In this document: positions 8,137-16,977 of the stretch, piece by piece
Position numbering within the stretch: position 1 is the first letter of the stretch
Layout of the letters: every line of letters starts with the position of its first letter
Source of the DNA: Streptomyces pyxinicus
GTDB taxonomy: Bacteria; Actinomycetota; Actinomycetes; Streptomycetales; Streptomycetaceae
DNA length: 64,000 nt
Assembly (NCBI RefSeq): GCF_024753135.1
Contig: NZ_JANUGP010000006.1
Coordinates: 62,001-126,000 of the forward strand
Direction of reading: 5' to 3'
Made by a program: the position numbers and the translations under genes
The notes under the pieces: model-generated
Told to the model about the DNA's origin: nothing
The model's input: only the letters and a program-made list of their open reading frames with translations
Databases searched by the model: none

Positions 8137-11100
8137 ATGGCCGGGCAGTCGGAGCAGGAAGAGTTCACCCCGTCCACGGCGCGCGTCTTGTCCGCCGGTC
8201 TGTCCGGAGCGGCGCGGTCCGTGTGGGCGAAGCACGAGCGGCAGACGGGGGATTGGCTGCCGCTGTGGCGGCATCTCGCCGACAGCGGGACCGTCGCGGG
8301 GTTGTTGTGGGAGCGGTGGCTTCCGGAGTCGGTGAAGAGGGTGGTGCGGGAGGGGCTGCCGGGGGGCGAGGAGGAGGCGGTACGCCTTGTCCGATTCATT
8401 GCCGCTTCACACGATATAGGGAAGTGCACGCCCGCCTTCGCCTGCCAGGTCGAGGAGTTGGCCGGGCGGATGCGGGATCGCGGGCTGGGGATGCCGACCG
8501 CGAAGGAGTACGGCCGGGAGCGGCGGCTGGCGCCGCACGGGCTGGCCGGGCAGTTGCTGATCCAGGAGTGGCTGCGGGAGCGCCACGGGCTCACGGCCCG
8601 GGTTTCCGGGCAGTTCGCGGTGGTGGCCGGCGGTCATCACGGGGTGCCGCCGGAGAGTGGGCAGATCCACGACGTACGGCTGCGGCCGCATCTGCTGCGG
8701 CACACGGGCGCCGCCGAAGAGGTGTGGCGGTGTACGCAGTTCGAGTTGCTGGACTGGTGTGCCGAACTGTGTGATGCCGAAGCGGTGTTGGGACGGCTGA
8801 AGAGTGTCCGGCTGTCGCAGCCCGCGCAGGTGCTGCTGACCGCCGTGGTGATCCTCGCGGACTGGATCGCCAGTGCGCCGGAGCTGTTTCCGTACGCGCC
8901 GGAGTCGTGGCTGGAGGCGGGCGAATCCCGGCGGCTGCGGGCCGCGTGGGAGGGGCTGGAGCTGACGGAGCCGTGGCGGCCCGAGGAGCCCGTGGGCTCC
9001 GCCGAGGAGTTGTTCGCGGCGCGCTTTCCCCGGCTCGCCGGATCAGCGCTCCGCCCGGTGCAGGCCGAAGCGGTGCGTCTGGCGCGGGAGATGGAGCCGG
9101 GCGGCCTGCTGATCGTCGAGGCGCCGATGGGCGAGGGGAAGACCGAGGCGGCGCTCGCGGCGGCGGAGGTGCTGGCGGCGCGGTCGGGCGCCGGGGGGCT
9201 CTTGCTGGCCCTGCCCACCCGGGCCACCTCGGACGCGATGTTCAAGCGGCTACGGAACTGGCTGGAGGCGCTTCCGGCGGACGGTGGCGGCAACTGGTCC
9301 CTGGTGCTCGCCCACGCCAAGGCCGCCCTGCAGAGCGACTGGGCCGGACTGCTGAGGGAGGGCGACCGGGCGATCTCGGCGGTCGACCCGGACGGCGACG
9401 CGTACGGGGGCGGGCAGGGCCGGTGGCAGCCGTCCGGGCTGCACGCGCACCAGTGGCTTCGCGGGCGGAAGAAGCAGTTGCTGGCGTCGTTCGCCGTCGG
9501 GACCGTGGACCAGGTGCTGTTCGCCGGGCTGAAGAGCCGGCATCTGGCGCTGCGGCATCTCGCGGTCGCGGGCAAGGTCGTGGTGATCGACGAGGTCCAC
9601 GCGTACGACGCGTACATGAACCGGTACCTCGACCGGACGCTGGAGTGGCTGGCCGCCTACCGGGTGCCGGTGGTCCTGCTCTCGGCGACGCTGCCCGCGG
9701 CGCGCCGTAGGGAACTCGCCGCCGCCTACGCGGGAGCGGAGGCGGCGGCCGCGGTGGAGACGGCGGTGGACGCGTATCCGCTGCTGACCGCCGTGTCGCC
9801 GGGGCGGGAGGCGGTCACCGCGCGCCCCGAGGCTGCTTCCGGGCGGTACGCGGAGGTCGCGGTGGAGCGGCTGGACGACGACGTCGAGCTGCTGGCGGAC
9901 CGGCTGGAGGCCGAACTGGCGGACGGCGGCTGCGCGCTCGTCGTGCGGAACACGGTGAACCGCGTGCTGGAGGCGGCGCGGGTGCTGCGCGGGCGGTTCG
10001 GGGACGAGCAGGTCACCGTGGCGCATTCGCGGTTCCTGGCCGCCGACCGGGCGGCGAACGACGTCAAGCTGGTGCGGCGGTACGGGCCCGGCGGCGACCG
10101 GCCCGCTCGCCACGTGGTCGTCGCCAGCCAGGTGGTGGAGCAGTCGCTCGACGTCGACTTCGACCTGCTGGTGACTGATCTGGCTCCGGTCGACCTGGTG
10201 CTGCAGCGGATGGGGCGGCTGCACCGGCATCCCGTGCCCGACCGGCCGGGCCGGCTGGCCGCGCCGAAGTGCCTGATCACCGGCGTGGTGGACTGGACGG
10301 CCTCGCCGCCGTCGCCGGTACGGGGATCGCAGGCCGTGTATCCGGGCGACTGGACGCTGCTGCGGTCGCTGGCGGCACTCGCGCCGCACCTGGACGGAGC
10401 GCCGGTGCGGCTGCCCGACGACATCGGCCCGCTGGTGCAACGCGGCTACGGCAACGAGCCGATCGGACCTGCGGAGTGGGCGCGGGAGACGGAGCGGGCA
10501 CGGGAGCGCCATGACGCGCTGCTCGACAGGAAGCAGCGCCGAGCCGATGGCTTCCTGCTCGGGCATGTGGGGCGTCCCGGCCGCCCGGTCTACGGGTGGC
10601 TGGAGGCGCACGCCGGCGACGCGGACGACAGTCTGAAGGGGCGGGCGCAGGTACGCGACTCCGACGAGACCATCGAAGTCCTCGTCGTACAGCGGCGGGA
10701 CGACGGCAGGCTGACCACGGTGCCGTGGCTGGACGGCGGGCGGGGAGGGCTGTCGCTCCCGGTCGACTTCCCGCCGCCCAGGCGTGCGGCGGAGGCGGTC
10801 GCCATGAGCGCGCTCACGTTGCCGGGAAGGTTCAGTCACCCGGGGATCATCGACCGCACCATCGCTGAGCTGGAGCGGTTCATGGTCCCCGCCTGGCAGA
10901 GGAAGGAGTGCCCTTGGCTGGCGGGTCAGCTGATTCTGGTTTTGGACGAGCGTTGTCAGACCCGTCTGTCAGGCTACGAGTTGAGCTACAGCGAGCAGGA
11001 CGGGCTCAGCTTTGCCGTGCCCGGCGAGCGGGGGCGCGGTGCTCCGGGCAAGGACGGCAAGGGGGACGAGCGGGATGGTGCCGCGAAGGTGGATCGGGAC

Positions 11101-12930
11101 GGAACTGCCCGTACCGAGGAGGAGGAAGGCGACGACGGGCGGGGGCGGCCGCGAGCCGGTGGCGCCGCCTCGACGGGGCCGGTGGGCGCGGTGAGTTCCG
11201 CCCCGGCACAGCCACCGGCGTTCAACCTGGTGCGGGATGCCTGGCTGCCCGTACAGCGGCTCTCCGACGGCGTGGTGGAGGAGGTGTCGCTGCGGGATCT
11301 CTTCGCCCGAGCGGCCGAGTTGCGCCGGATCGTGGGCGATGTGCCGACGCAGGAGATCGCCCTGCTGCGGCTTGCCCTCGCCGTTCTGTACGACGCCCAT
11401 CAGGGGCCGGCGGACTTCGACGCGTGGCTGGAACTCTGGGAGCCGGGCGCGGACGACGCCTTCCGCCAGGTCACCTGCGACTACCTGGACGCGGCGGCGG
11501 ACCGCTTCGAACTCCTCGATGAGAAAAGGCCGTTCTTCCAATCGCCCGGTCTTCGGACCGCGAAGGACGAGGTGGCGGCCCTGAGCCGGATCGTCGCCGA
11601 CGCGTCCTCTGGCGCCGCGCTGTTCTCCATGCGGCGGCCGGGAGTCGAGCGCATCCCGTTCGCTGAGGCCGCGCGCTGGCTGGTGCACGCGCACGCGTTC
11701 GACGTGTCCGGCATCAAACCCGCCATGCGGCATGACACCCGGGCCAAGGCCGGCAAGGTCTACCCGCTGGGCGTGGGTTCGCTCGGGATGCTCGGCGGTG
11801 TCTTCGCGGAGGGGGAGACGCTGCGGGAGACGCTGCTGCTCAACCTCGTACCGTTCGAGGAGGCGTACGGCGGCTCCGGGTTCGAGGACCGCATCCCGGT
11901 GGACCGCCCGGTCTGGCACCGCGACGAGCCGTACGGCTCCGGTCCGCGCGGGACGAAGGAGGGCGGCCCCGAGCCCGCCGGACTGCGCGACCTGTACACC
12001 TGGCAGACCCGCCGCATCCGGCTGGTGGCCGATGGCGACGCGGTGACCGGGGTCGTACTCGGTTACGGCGATCCGCCGGCGCAGGAGTCGCCCTGGCTGC
12101 TGGAGCCGATGACCGGCTGGCGGCGCAGCCAGGTCCAGGAGAAGAAGCGCAAGCGGACTCCGTACTACACCCCGCTGCGGCACCAGCCGCGCCGGGCGGC
12201 CTGGCGCGGGCTGGAATCGCTGCTGCACGTGCGGGCCGGTGACGAGGTGACCGGGAAGCCGGGCGAGGCCGTCCAGCGGCTCCGCCCCCGCATCACCAAG
12301 TGGCTGCGGCTGCTGGCGACGGAGCTGGCCGACGAGGATCTCCTGCCGCTGTCGAAACTGGTGCGGCTGAGAACGGTCGGCATCGAGTACGGCACGCAGC
12401 AGTCGGTGGTCGACGAGATCGTCGATGACGCCGTGGTCCTGCCGGTGATCATCCTCCACGCCGGCAACGAGGTCTACGGAGCGGCGGCGGTCGACGCCGT
12501 CGACGACGCCGACCAGGCGGTGCGGGCGCTGGCCCAGCTCGCCGCCAACCTGGTGCGCGCGGCCGGCGGGGAGCACACCGACGCCGCCAGGGACACCGTC
12601 CGCGACCTGGCCTTCGGCGCGCTGGACGGCCCGTACCGCGCGTGGCTTCGTGAACTGGGCCGACAGCCCGACCTCATGGAGGCCCGGCGGCAGTGGCGGG
12701 ACACCGTCCGGCGGCAGGTGCTGCGGCTGGCCCGGCAGGAGATCCGCTCGGCCGGGCGGACCGCTGCCGAGGGACGGATGGTCGACCTTCCCGGGCTCGG
12801 CAGCACGCTGCTGGATGCCGGCCGGGCCGACCTCTGGTTCCGCGGCCGGCTGGAGAAGGTCCTCGGCGCGGTGCCCCTTCCGGACTCCCCGGGCGGCGGG
12901 GAGTCGCAGCCGTCCACCGGCCAGTACTGA
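8137..12930 (+). CDS. cas3: Cas3-Cse1 (Cas8e) fusion, type I-E
   Basis: One uninterrupted 1,597-residue frame combines the target nuclease-helicase and the large Cascade subunit. The start ATG (8137) follows a GGAGG site. HD nuclease: SHDIGKCTPAF at residues 91-101. Helicase: Walker A APMGEGKTEAAL near 329, Walker B DEVH at 485-488, SATLP near 517, and QRMGRLHRHP (motif VI) near 690. The Cas3 part ends near residue 950. A charged, low-complexity linker (about 965-1027, rich in Gly, Asp, Glu) leads to a full Cse1 from FNLVRDAWLPV at 1029 to the end (about 570 residues, normal Cse1 length). Cse1 recognises the PAM and recruits Cas3, so the fusion places the nuclease permanently on Cascade. Such fusions are known in some Streptomyces (S. 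griseus), so the architecture is rare rather than new. First gene of the cas operon. Confidence 0.97.
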   Translation: MAGQSEQEEFTPSTARVLSAGLSGAARSVWAKHERQTGDWLPLWRHLADSGTVAGLLWERWLPESVKRVVREGLPGGEEEAVRLVRFIAASHDIGKCTPAFACQVEELAGRMRDRGLGMPTAKEYGRERRLAPHGLAGQLLIQEWLRERHGLTARVSGQFAVVAGGHHGVPPESGQIHDVRLRPHLLRHTGAAEEVWRCTQFELLDWCAELCDAEAVLGRLKSVRLSQPAQVLLTAVVILADWIASAPELFPYAPESWLEAGESRRLRAAWEGLELTEPWRPEEPVGSAEELFAARFPRLAGSALRPVQAEAVRLAREMEPGGLLIVEAPMGEGKTEAALAAAEVLAARSGAGGLLLALPTRATSDAMFKRLRNWLEALPADGGGNWSLVLAHAKAALQSDWAGLLREGDRAISAVDPDGDAYGGGQGRWQPSGLHAHQWLRGRKKQLLASFAVGTVDQVLFAGLKSRHLALRHLAVAGKVVVIDEVHAYDAYMNRYLDRTLEWLAAYRVPVVLLSATLPAARRRELAAAYAGAEAAAAVETAVDAYPLLTAVSPGREAVTARPEAASGRYAEVAVERLDDDVELLADRLEAELADGGCALVVRNTVNRVLEAARVLRGRFGDEQVTVAHSRFLAADRAANDVKLVRRYGPGGDRPARHVVVASQVVEQSLDVDFDLLVTDLAPVDLVLQRMGRLHRHPVPDRPGRLAAPKCLITGVVDWTASPPSPVRGSQAVYPGDWTLLRSLAALAPHLDGAPVRLPDDIGPLVQRGYGNEPIGPAEWARETERARERHDALLDRKQRRADGFLLGHVGRPGRPVYGWLEAHAGDADDSLKGRAQVRDSDETIEVLVVQRRDDGRLTTVPWLDGGRGGLSLPVDFPPPRRAAEAVAMSALTLPGRFSHPGIIDRTIAELERFMVPAWQRKECPWLAGQLILVLDERCQTRLSGYELSYSEQDGLSFAVPGERGRGAPGKDGKGDERDGAAKVDRDGTARTEEEEGDDGRGRPRAGGAASTGPVGAVSSAPAQPPAFNLVRDAWLPVQRLSDGVVEEVSLRDLFARAAELRRIVGDVPTQEIALLRLALAVLYDAHQGPADFDAWLELWEPGADDAFRQVTCDYLDAAADRFELLDEKRPFFQSPGLRTAKDEVAALSRIVADASSGAALFSMRRPGVERIPFAEAARWLVHAHAFDVSGIKPAMRHDTRAKAGKVYPLGVGSLGMLGGVFAEGETLRETLLLNLVPFEEAYGGSGFEDRIPVDRPVWHRDEPYGSGPRGTKEGGPEPAGLRDLYTWQTRRIRLVADGDAVTGVVLGYGDPPAQESPWLLEPMTGWRRSQVQEKKRKRTPYYTPLRHQPRRAAWRGLESLLHVRAGDEVTGKPGEAVQRLRPRITKWLRLLATELADEDLLPLSKLVRLRTVGIEYGTQQSVVDEIVDDAVVLPVIILHAGNEVYGAAAVDAVDDADQAVRALAQLAANLVRAAGGEHTDAARDTVRDLAFGALDGPYRAWLRELGRQPDLMEARRQWRDTVRRQVLRLARQEIRSAGRTAAEGRMVDLPGLGSTLLDAGRADLWFRGRLEKVLGAVPLPDSPGGGESQPSTGQY

Positions 12931-12984
12931 CACCACCTCCCCGGACCCCCGCGTCCGGGACTCCGAACCCCTGGAGAGCTGCTG

Positions 12985-13935
12985 ATGGCACCCGTGACCG
13001 ATGACTCACCGCACGTACCGGGCCGGAACGGACGGCTCCGGCCGCTGCCGGGGCTGGCCGTCGCCCGGTTCCTGCCCGCGCTCCAGGGGGGATACCGGCA
13101 GGACGTCTCCTGGGCGGTCGCCGACGTGGCCCGGCTGCGCAGGGAGGCCGGACGGCAGGCCCACGAGTCGCCCGCGGCCTGGGGGCTGGGGCACCTGGAG
13201 ACACTGGGCCGGCTCCGTCTGGAGCGTGCGGACGCCGTACGGGAGGCCCGGGCGGCGGACGGTGTGGATCCCGCCTTCCTCTCCTCGTCCGGCTACGCCG
13301 CCCGGGAGGCCCAGGAGCGGCGGGAGGACACCGCCGTCCACGTCGCGGTGTCGCTCTGGGCGCTGCACCAGCAGTCGGTGCGGGACGAGCCCATGCACCG
13401 GGCCGGGTGGGCGTTCGGCCGTTCGGTACGGCGGCTGGCCCTCGGCGATACGGGGGGCCCGCGCCCGGGAGACACGAAGGCTGCAGAGAAGGAGAGCAGT
13501 TCGGGGGGAGCCGGCGGGCGCTCCCCTGAGGCCGGGGAGCTCAACGAGACCGTCCGCAAGCGGTACGTACGGGCCGCTGCCTCCACGGACGTCACCGTCC
13601 TGGCGACCCGGCTGCGCGAGCTGGTGCTGCTGCTGCGCGGAGCCCGTATCCCGTTGGACTACGTGCGCCTGGCGGACCAGCTGTTCTGGTGGCAGAACCC
13701 GACCGCACGCGACTCCGTCACCCGGTCCTGGGGCATCGAACTGCACCGCCGGTACTGGGGTCCGGCCGGCGAAGGGACGGGCGGGGAGACAGGCGGGGAG
13801 ACGGACGGCCGGCCCACCGCCCCGGGCGACGGCTCCAGGGACGGGGGCGGAGACCGGGACGGGGGCGGAGACCGGGACGGGGCCGGACACGAGTACGAGT
13901 ACGGGTACGGAGAGGAGTGGGGCATGGACGCCTGA
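12985..13935 (+). CDS. cse2: Cse2/CasB (Cas11e), Cascade small subunit
   Basis: Cse2 forms the belly of Cascade and stabilises the R-loop. Its place between cse1 and cas7 and its N-terminal region (LPGLAVARFLPALQGGY, later TAVHVAVSLWALHQQS and MHRAGWAFGRSVRRL) fit the family, as does the helical C-terminal core (VTVLATRLRELVLLLRGARI and LDYVRLADQLFWW). At 316 residues it is longer than the usual 160-200. The extra length is an acidic Ser/Gly-rich insertion near residues 160-185 and a C-terminal tail of about 60 residues made of Gly, Asp, Thr and Tyr (repeated DGGGDR, then EYEYGYGEEWGM). The start is ATG 54 nt after cas3-cse1. Confidence 0.92.
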   Translation: MAPVTDDSPHVPGRNGRLRPLPGLAVARFLPALQGGYRQDVSWAVADVARLRREAGRQAHESPAAWGLGHLETLGRLRLERADAVREARAADGVDPAFLSSSGYAAREAQERREDTAVHVAVSLWALHQQSVRDEPMHRAGWAFGRSVRRLALGDTGGPRPGDTKAAEKESSSGGAGGRSPEAGELNETVRKRYVRAAASTDVTVLATRLRELVLLLRGARIPLDYVRLADQLFWWQNPTARDSVTRSWGIELHRRYWGPAGEGTGGETGGETDGRPTAPGDGSRDGGGDRDGGGDRDGAGHEYEYGYGEEWGMDA

Positions 13936-14178
13936 CCGGCCATGACAGGGTCGCGCCACCGCCCGGCCGCACGCCGTGCGACTCACGACGCCCGGCTCGC
14001 CGCGCCCCCACGCACCACTCACCGCGCCCGGCTCGCCGTGCCCGACCGTCTGCCGCCGCACCGACGCTTCCACCGAACCACTCGCCGCCACTCGCCGCCA
14101 CTCCCCCGCGAACGCCTCCCCCCCTCCCCCGGACGCCCTTCAGCTCCGGCCCATCACCGATACGAGAGCGGAACTCCT

Positions 14179-15375
14179 GTGACACGCACCATCGTTGACA
14201 TCCACATCCTGCAGAACGTGCCGCCCAGCAACATGAACCGGGACGACACCGGAACCCCCAAATCCGCTTACTACGGCGGGGAACGCCGGGCCCGGGTCTC
14301 CAGCCAGGCGTGGAAGCGGGCCACCAGGAAGCAGTTCGAGCAGTTGCTTCCGCCCGAGGAACTCGGCGTGCGGACGAAGCGGGTGGTGGAGGCGCTGGCA
14401 GAGCGCATCACAGAGCGGGATGCGACCGTCGCCGACAACGCGGTGAAGCTGGCCGAGGAGGTGCTGTCGGTCGCGACCGGCTCCACGCTGGAGGTGCCCA
14501 AGCGCAAGGCGAAGGAGGACGACGGGAGTGGCGGCGCGCTCCCCGAGTCGAGGTACCTGATGTTCCTCAGCCGGCAGCAGCTGGACGCACTCGCCGACAT
14601 CGCGGTCGGTGAGAGCGACGGAGGAGATCCCGCGACACTGAAGGCGGAGCTGAAGGACAAGAAGAAGAAGGCACTGGCCCGTGCCGCCATCGACACCCGG
14701 CACTCGGTGGACATCGCCCTCTTCGGGCGGATGGTGGCCGACGCCGCCGATCTCAACGTGGAGGCCGCCGCACAGGTGGCGCACGCGCTCAGTGTGCACC
14801 GGTCCGAGGTGGAATCGGACTACTACACGGCCGTGGACGACTTGAGCGGTGACTCCGAGTCCGGCGCCGGGATGATCGGCACCGTCGACTTCAACTCCGC
14901 CACCCTCTACCGGTACGCGGCTGTCGATGTGGACGAGCTCCATCGCAATCTCGGAGTCGGTCTCAACCCGGAGCAGCGGCCGAGCACCCCCGCCTCGAAG
15001 GCCCTCACGGCGTTCCTGGAGGCGTTCATCACCTCTCTGCCGACCGGAAAGATCAACACCTTTGCCCACCACACCCTGCCCGCCGTGGTCGTCGTCAAGC
15101 TGCGGAACCGCTGGCCGCTGAGCTTCGTGGGCGCCTTCGAGACGCCGGTGCCGAAGAGCACGAGCGGCGGCTTCCTCCGCGGAAGCTGCGATCAACTGGC
15201 AGCACACATCACGGAGATGGAGCGGGTGTACGGACTCGGCTCCGATCCCACATGGGTGTTCCGGGTGGGCAGGGAAACCGAGAGCCTGGCCGGCCTGGGC
15301 AGCGCGCTGACGCTGGAGACTCTGCTGGAGCAGGTCGGCACGGCGGTCGCCGAGCGGCTGGAGTCCGGGGCATGA
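14179..15375 (+). CDS. cas7: Cas7e (Cse4/CasC), Cascade backbone
   Basis: Cas7 polymerises along the crRNA spacer. The 398-residue protein opens with the family signature after GTG (TRTIVDIHILQNVPPSNMNR, then GTPKSAYYGGERRARVSSQ). Later blocks GTVDFNSATLYRYAAVDVD and PTGKINTFAHHTLPAVVVV are typical of Cse4. The frame stays open back to 13942, but the upstream 79 codons are Arg/Pro/His-rich, atypical for Cas7, and lie in a 243-nt low-complexity gap. GTG at 14179 is therefore the likely start. It shares ATGA with the next gene, so translation of cas7 and cas5 is coupled. Confidence 0.96.
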   Translation: MTRTIVDIHILQNVPPSNMNRDDTGTPKSAYYGGERRARVSSQAWKRATRKQFEQLLPPEELGVRTKRVVEALAERITERDATVADNAVKLAEEVLSVATGSTLEVPKRKAKEDDGSGGALPESRYLMFLSRQQLDALADIAVGESDGGDPATLKAELKDKKKKALARAAIDTRHSVDIALFGRMVADAADLNVEAAAQVAHALSVHRSEVESDYYTAVDDLSGDSESGAGMIGTVDFNSATLYRYAAVDVDELHRNLGVGLNPEQRPSTPASKALTAFLEAFITSLPTGKINTFAHHTLPAVVVVKLRNRWPLSFVGAFETPVPKSTSGGFLRGSCDQLAAHITEMERVYGLGSDPTWVFRVGRETESLAGLGSALTLETLLEQVGTAVAERLESGA

Positions 15376-16157
15376 CCACGTTGCTGCTGCGGCTCGCCGG
15401 GCCTCTCCAGTCATGGGGGTCCTCTTCCCGGTTCGTGCATCGCGCCACGGAGAACGCGCCGACCAAGAGCGGGGTGCTCGGGTTGCTGGCCGCCGCGGAA
15501 GGCCGCCCGCGCACAGCGGATCTCTCCGACCTGACCGCGCTGCGTTTCGGTGTCCGCATCGACCGTCCCGGCTCCCGCATCCGCGACTTCCACAAGGCGG
15601 AGAACAGCGACACCGGACGCGTACTGCCGCTGTCGCACCGGTATTACCTTGCCGACGCGGTCTTCGTCGCCGGAGTCGAGGGCGAGGACGCGTTCGTACG
15701 GCGGCTGTACGCCGCTGTCGACGCGCCCCGGTTCCTTCCGTACCTGGGGCGCCGCTCGTGCCCGCCGTCGTATCCGCTGCTCCTGGAGAACACGGGCTCC
15801 CTCAGCGGCCTTCCGTTGGAGGACGCGCTCCGGGAGACCCCCTGGCAGGGAGGACGGGGCCCACGCGACCGCCGGACGGAGGACGGACAGCCGCCGGAGG
15901 CACTGGACATACTGCTGGACTGTCCGCCGCAGGACACCCCCGACTTCCAGCTCCGCGACACCCCCCTCAGCTACGACCCGCACCACCGCCGGTACGCGAT
16001 GCGCGGCGTACGGACCGGGCACGTACCGGCGTCGGCTCCTCTCCACGACCCGACAGCGGCTCCTCTCCACGACCCGACAGCCCACTTGCGGCCGGCTCCG
16101 GCCCTGGCCGCGCGGCACGACTCGTCTGCTCAGCCTCTCGCCACGGACGACTTCTAG
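15372..16157 (+). CDS. cas5: Cas5e (CasD), Cascade 5'-handle binding subunit
   Basis: Cas5e binds the 5' handle of the crRNA. The start overlaps the cas7 stop by four bases. The N terminus MTTLLLRLAGPLQSWGSSSR and following TENAPTKSGVLGLLAAAEGR are the Cas5 signature (GPLQSWG, PTKSGVLGLL). The protein has 261 residues. The C-terminal end carries an eight-residue in-frame duplication (PLHDPTAA twice) from a short tandem DNA repeat around 16036-16085, probably recent and outside the conserved fold. Confidence 0.96.
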   Translation: MTTLLLRLAGPLQSWGSSSRFVHRATENAPTKSGVLGLLAAAEGRPRTADLSDLTALRFGVRIDRPGSRIRDFHKAENSDTGRVLPLSHRYYLADAVFVAGVEGEDAFVRRLYAAVDAPRFLPYLGRRSCPPSYPLLLENTGSLSGLPLEDALRETPWQGGRGPRDRRTEDGQPPEALDILLDCPPQDTPDFQLRDTPLSYDPHHRRYAMRGVRTGHVPASAPLHDPTAAPLHDPTAHLRPAPALAARHDSSAQPLATDDF

Positions 16158-16166
16158 GAACCGCCG

Positions 16167-16967
16167 ATGTACCTGACCCGCTTCCGCATCAACACGGCCC
16201 GCTCCGGTGCCCGTGCCCTGCTCGCCTCCCCCCAGCGCCTGCACGGCGCCGTCGACATGGCGTTCCCGGAGCCCACGGCCCGGGACGGCAGCGGCCCGCG
16301 GGTGCTGTGGCGGCTGGACAAGGCACCGGCCAACCGCATCGACCTGCTCATTTCCAGTCCGGGCCGGCCCGACCTCACCCACCTGGCCGAGCAGGCGGGC
16401 TGGCCGAGTCTGGGCGCGCAGGGGTGGACCACGTTCGCCTACGGGGAGTTCCTGGACGGGCTCTCGGCGGGCGGAGAATGGGCCTTCCGGCTCACGGCCA
16501 ACCCGCTGCACCACATCCGGCGCGAGACAGACCCGGTGGGCGCCCCGACCAAGCGCGCGGCCCACGTCACGGTCGGGCACCAGGTCGGCTGGCTGCTCAA
16601 ACGCCAGGAGCGGGCCGGGTTCGAAGTCCTGCCCAGGGAACCGGCCGCCGCCGAGAACGACCCGGGGGAAGAGACGGAGACCGGGACCGGGGAGCTTCCG
16701 GTGCAGTGGCGCTATCACCTGGTCGTCCACGACCGCACCCCGGTGCGCTTCCAGCGGCGCTCGGAGGACCCGACGAGCCGACGCGATGCAAGGACCGGCA
16801 CCGGCACCGGCACCGGCACCGGCACCGACGTGCGCTTCACCCGGGCCACCTTCGACGGACGGCTGCGCATCACCGATCTCGCCGCCTTCCGCCGGACACT
16901 CACCCATGGGATGGGCAAGTCGAAGGCGTACGGATGCGGCCTGATGACTCTCGCGCCGGTGCGGTGA
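16167..16967 (+). CDS. cas6: Cas6e (CasE), crRNA endoribonuclease
   Basis: Cas6e cuts pre-crRNA at the base of the repeat hairpin and stays bound to the 3' handle. The 266-residue protein begins MYLTRFRINTARSGAR, continues with SPQRLHGAVDMAFPE (family His region, H25-type), and ends with the glycine-rich loop GMGKSKAYGCGLMTLAPV that contacts RNA. A Thr-Gly dipeptide tract from a (ACCGGC)n repeat (about 16794-16829) and an acidic stretch (about 16650-16695) insert in surface positions. Starts 9 nt after cas5. Confidence 0.96.
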   Translation: MYLTRFRINTARSGARALLASPQRLHGAVDMAFPEPTARDGSGPRVLWRLDKAPANRIDLLISSPGRPDLTHLAEQAGWPSLGAQGWTTFAYGEFLDGLSAGGEWAFRLTANPLHHIRRETDPVGAPTKRAAHVTVGHQVGWLLKRQERAGFEVLPREPAAAENDPGEETETGTGELPVQWRYHLVVHDRTPVRFQRRSEDPTSRRDARTGTGTGTGTGTDVRFTRATFDGRLRITDLAAFRRTLTHGMGKSKAYGCGLMTLAPVR

Positions 16968-16977
16968 GGGGCCGTCC

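Noticed and set aside
9250..10839. Long minus-strand frames opposite cas3-cse1, and similar frames opposite most genes
   Set aside because: Mirror frames of high-GC coding DNA; no start signals, and the plus strand holds complete known motifs.
8137..12930. A merged gene due to a frame error between cas3 and cse1
   Set aside because: Codon use and frame stay consistent through the linker, and fusions are known in the genus, so a true fusion is the simpler reading.
13942..14178. N-terminal extension of Cas7 by 79 residues
   Set aside because: Open in frame, but Arg/Pro/His-rich, without family likeness; the standard Cas7 N terminus starts at GTG 14179.
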